Assembly: GCA_039821125.1 (NCBI GenBank)
Contig: JBCBOR010000007.1
Span: 46,156-110,155, forward strand
Direction of reading: 5' to 3'
Length of the DNA: 64,000 nucleotides
Source: Thermohalobaculum sp039821125
GTDB lineage: Bacteria; Pseudomonadota; Alphaproteobacteria; Rhodobacterales; Rhodobacteraceae
The translations under genes and the position numbers were made by a program. Shown piece by piece: positions 62,452-64,000 of the stretch. The notes under the pieces were generated by a model. It was not told where the DNA came from. It was given only the letters and a program-made list of their open reading frames with translations, and searched no databases. Numbering within the stretch: the stretch's first letter is position 1; each line of letters opens with the position of its first letter.

Positions 62452-62649
62452 TTACGTCGCCCGGGATTTTCCATCCGGGTCGGTTTTGGGTGCGCCTGCC
62501 GTTGCATCGGGATCCGTTTGGTCCCCGTCCATGGGTGGCTCCCGGCGCGCGCGTGCCTGTGCCTTGCGGCGTTTGAGATTGTCACGCAAAGCCTCCGCGA
62601 GCCGGTCTGCCCGATCTCCACCCGGTTTGCGTTCGTCTCTGCCAGTCAT
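62452..62649 (-). CDS. small basic protein upstream of murA
   Basis: 65 aa. RADRLAEALRDNLKRRKAQA is a conserved-looking amphipathic helix, followed by an Arg-rich stretch and a polar tail. I recall similar short proteins preceding murA in Rhodobacterales; no function known. First gene of a small-protein-murA-DUF2948 unit. Confidence 0.6.
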   Translation of the reverse strand: MTGRDERKPGGDRADRLAEALRDNLKRRKAQARARREPPMDGDQTDPDATAGAPKTDPDGKSRAT

Positions 62650-62768
62650 TGCGGTGCTCTATCCACTCGCCGCGCAGACGTCCAGAGCCCAGGCGCAGGA
62701 GTTTCCGTGCAACTCTCTGCCCAGCGCAGGATCTTGCCATTTCCCGCTTGCATATGCGGCGCAATCGG

Positions 62769-63923
<1,155 letters not shown>

Positions 63924-63926
<3 letters not shown>

Positions 63927-64000
63927 GGATCGGCATGCAAGATTGACCCCCTTGTTGGGGTAATCGGCGCGCAAAAGTGACCCCCCTGACAATTCAGTTC
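63924..64000. mobile_element. IS21-family-like terminus (partial)
   Basis: From TGTGGATCGG onward two direct 23-base repeats (63929-63951 and 63963-63985; 19 of 23 identical, core ATCGGC..GCAA...TGACCCCC) occur. Closely spaced terminal repeats of this kind are typical of IS21-family ends, as I recall them. The element continues beyond the window; transposase genes are not visible, so family assignment is tentative. Confidence 0.5.

Overview
The window is high-GC bacterial chromosome with dense, mostly overlapping operons. Gene content points to Rhodobacterales (Roseobacter/Paracoccus-type Alphaproteobacteria). The evidence is a zeta-subunit F1-ATPase inhibitor (DUF1476), DUF2948, DUF1289, an RSP_2648-type PIN protein, a four-subunit sarcosine oxidase, ccmI, an mreBCD-mrdA-rodA cluster, and purS/purQ/small-type purL. 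No rRNA or CRISPR array is present. The genus cannot be fixed from this sequence.

Layout. 1-2.3 kb: the 3' part of an oligopeptide-type ABC solute-binding protein, then two small, well-initiated proteins of unknown function. 2.5-9.9 kb (minus strand): the rod-shape operon mreB-mreC-mreD-mrdA-rodA followed by a GhrA-like reductase and a DUF502 membrane protein, with a good promoter upstream of mreB. 10.1-11.5 kb: a membrane adenylate/guanylate cyclase gene split by one in-frame TGA. 11.5-16.7 kb: dusA, a PhyH-like dioxygenase, a retropepsin-like protease, DUF1289, ruvX and ccmI. 16.9-24 kb: sarcosine oxidase genes; soxB is separated from soxDAG by about 2 kb of unrelated DNA edged by a short direct repeat. 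24-37 kb: an RlmI-like methyltransferase with a PIN protein, membrane proteins, purL, purQ, purS and purC, interleaved with lipoproteins, a ceramidase-like protein, a DUF3592 pair, a GST and a sulfotransferase-like protein. 37-50 kb: ATPase inhibitor, photolyase, queuosine-precursor transporter, DUF2256, a degenerate GGDEF protein, glutathione peroxidase-like protein, purB, a sterol-desaturase-type protein, Bpt leucyltransferase and two paralogous alpha/beta hydrolases.

50.4-60.6 kb is a cell-surface glycan locus: a KpsM-like exporter permease, cysQ, kdsB, a GT2, galU, galE, a second glycosyltransferase, a core-2-like GlcNAc transferase and a double-domain sulfotransferase. Nucleotide-sugar supply (galU/galE/kdsB), polymer assembly, sulfation and PAP recycling (CysQ) sit together, so a sulfated exported polysaccharide or lipid-linked glycan is a reasonable inference.

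The right end holds a small protein-murA-DUF2948 operon, then tRNA-Thr(GGT). Immediately 3' of the tRNA begins a mobile region: a large serine recombinase whose reading frame runs antisense through the tRNA and whose catalytic end is cut off by DNA resembling an IS21-family terminus at the window edge.

Most notable signals: the nonsense-split cyclase, a seven-copy 11-bp tandem repeat at 43479-43555, the interrupted sox operon, the recombinase/tRNA junction, a dyad over a putative galU promoter, and three consecutive hairpins between convergent genes at 39.25-39.34 kb. Family calls come from reading protein sequences by eye; no database search was run.
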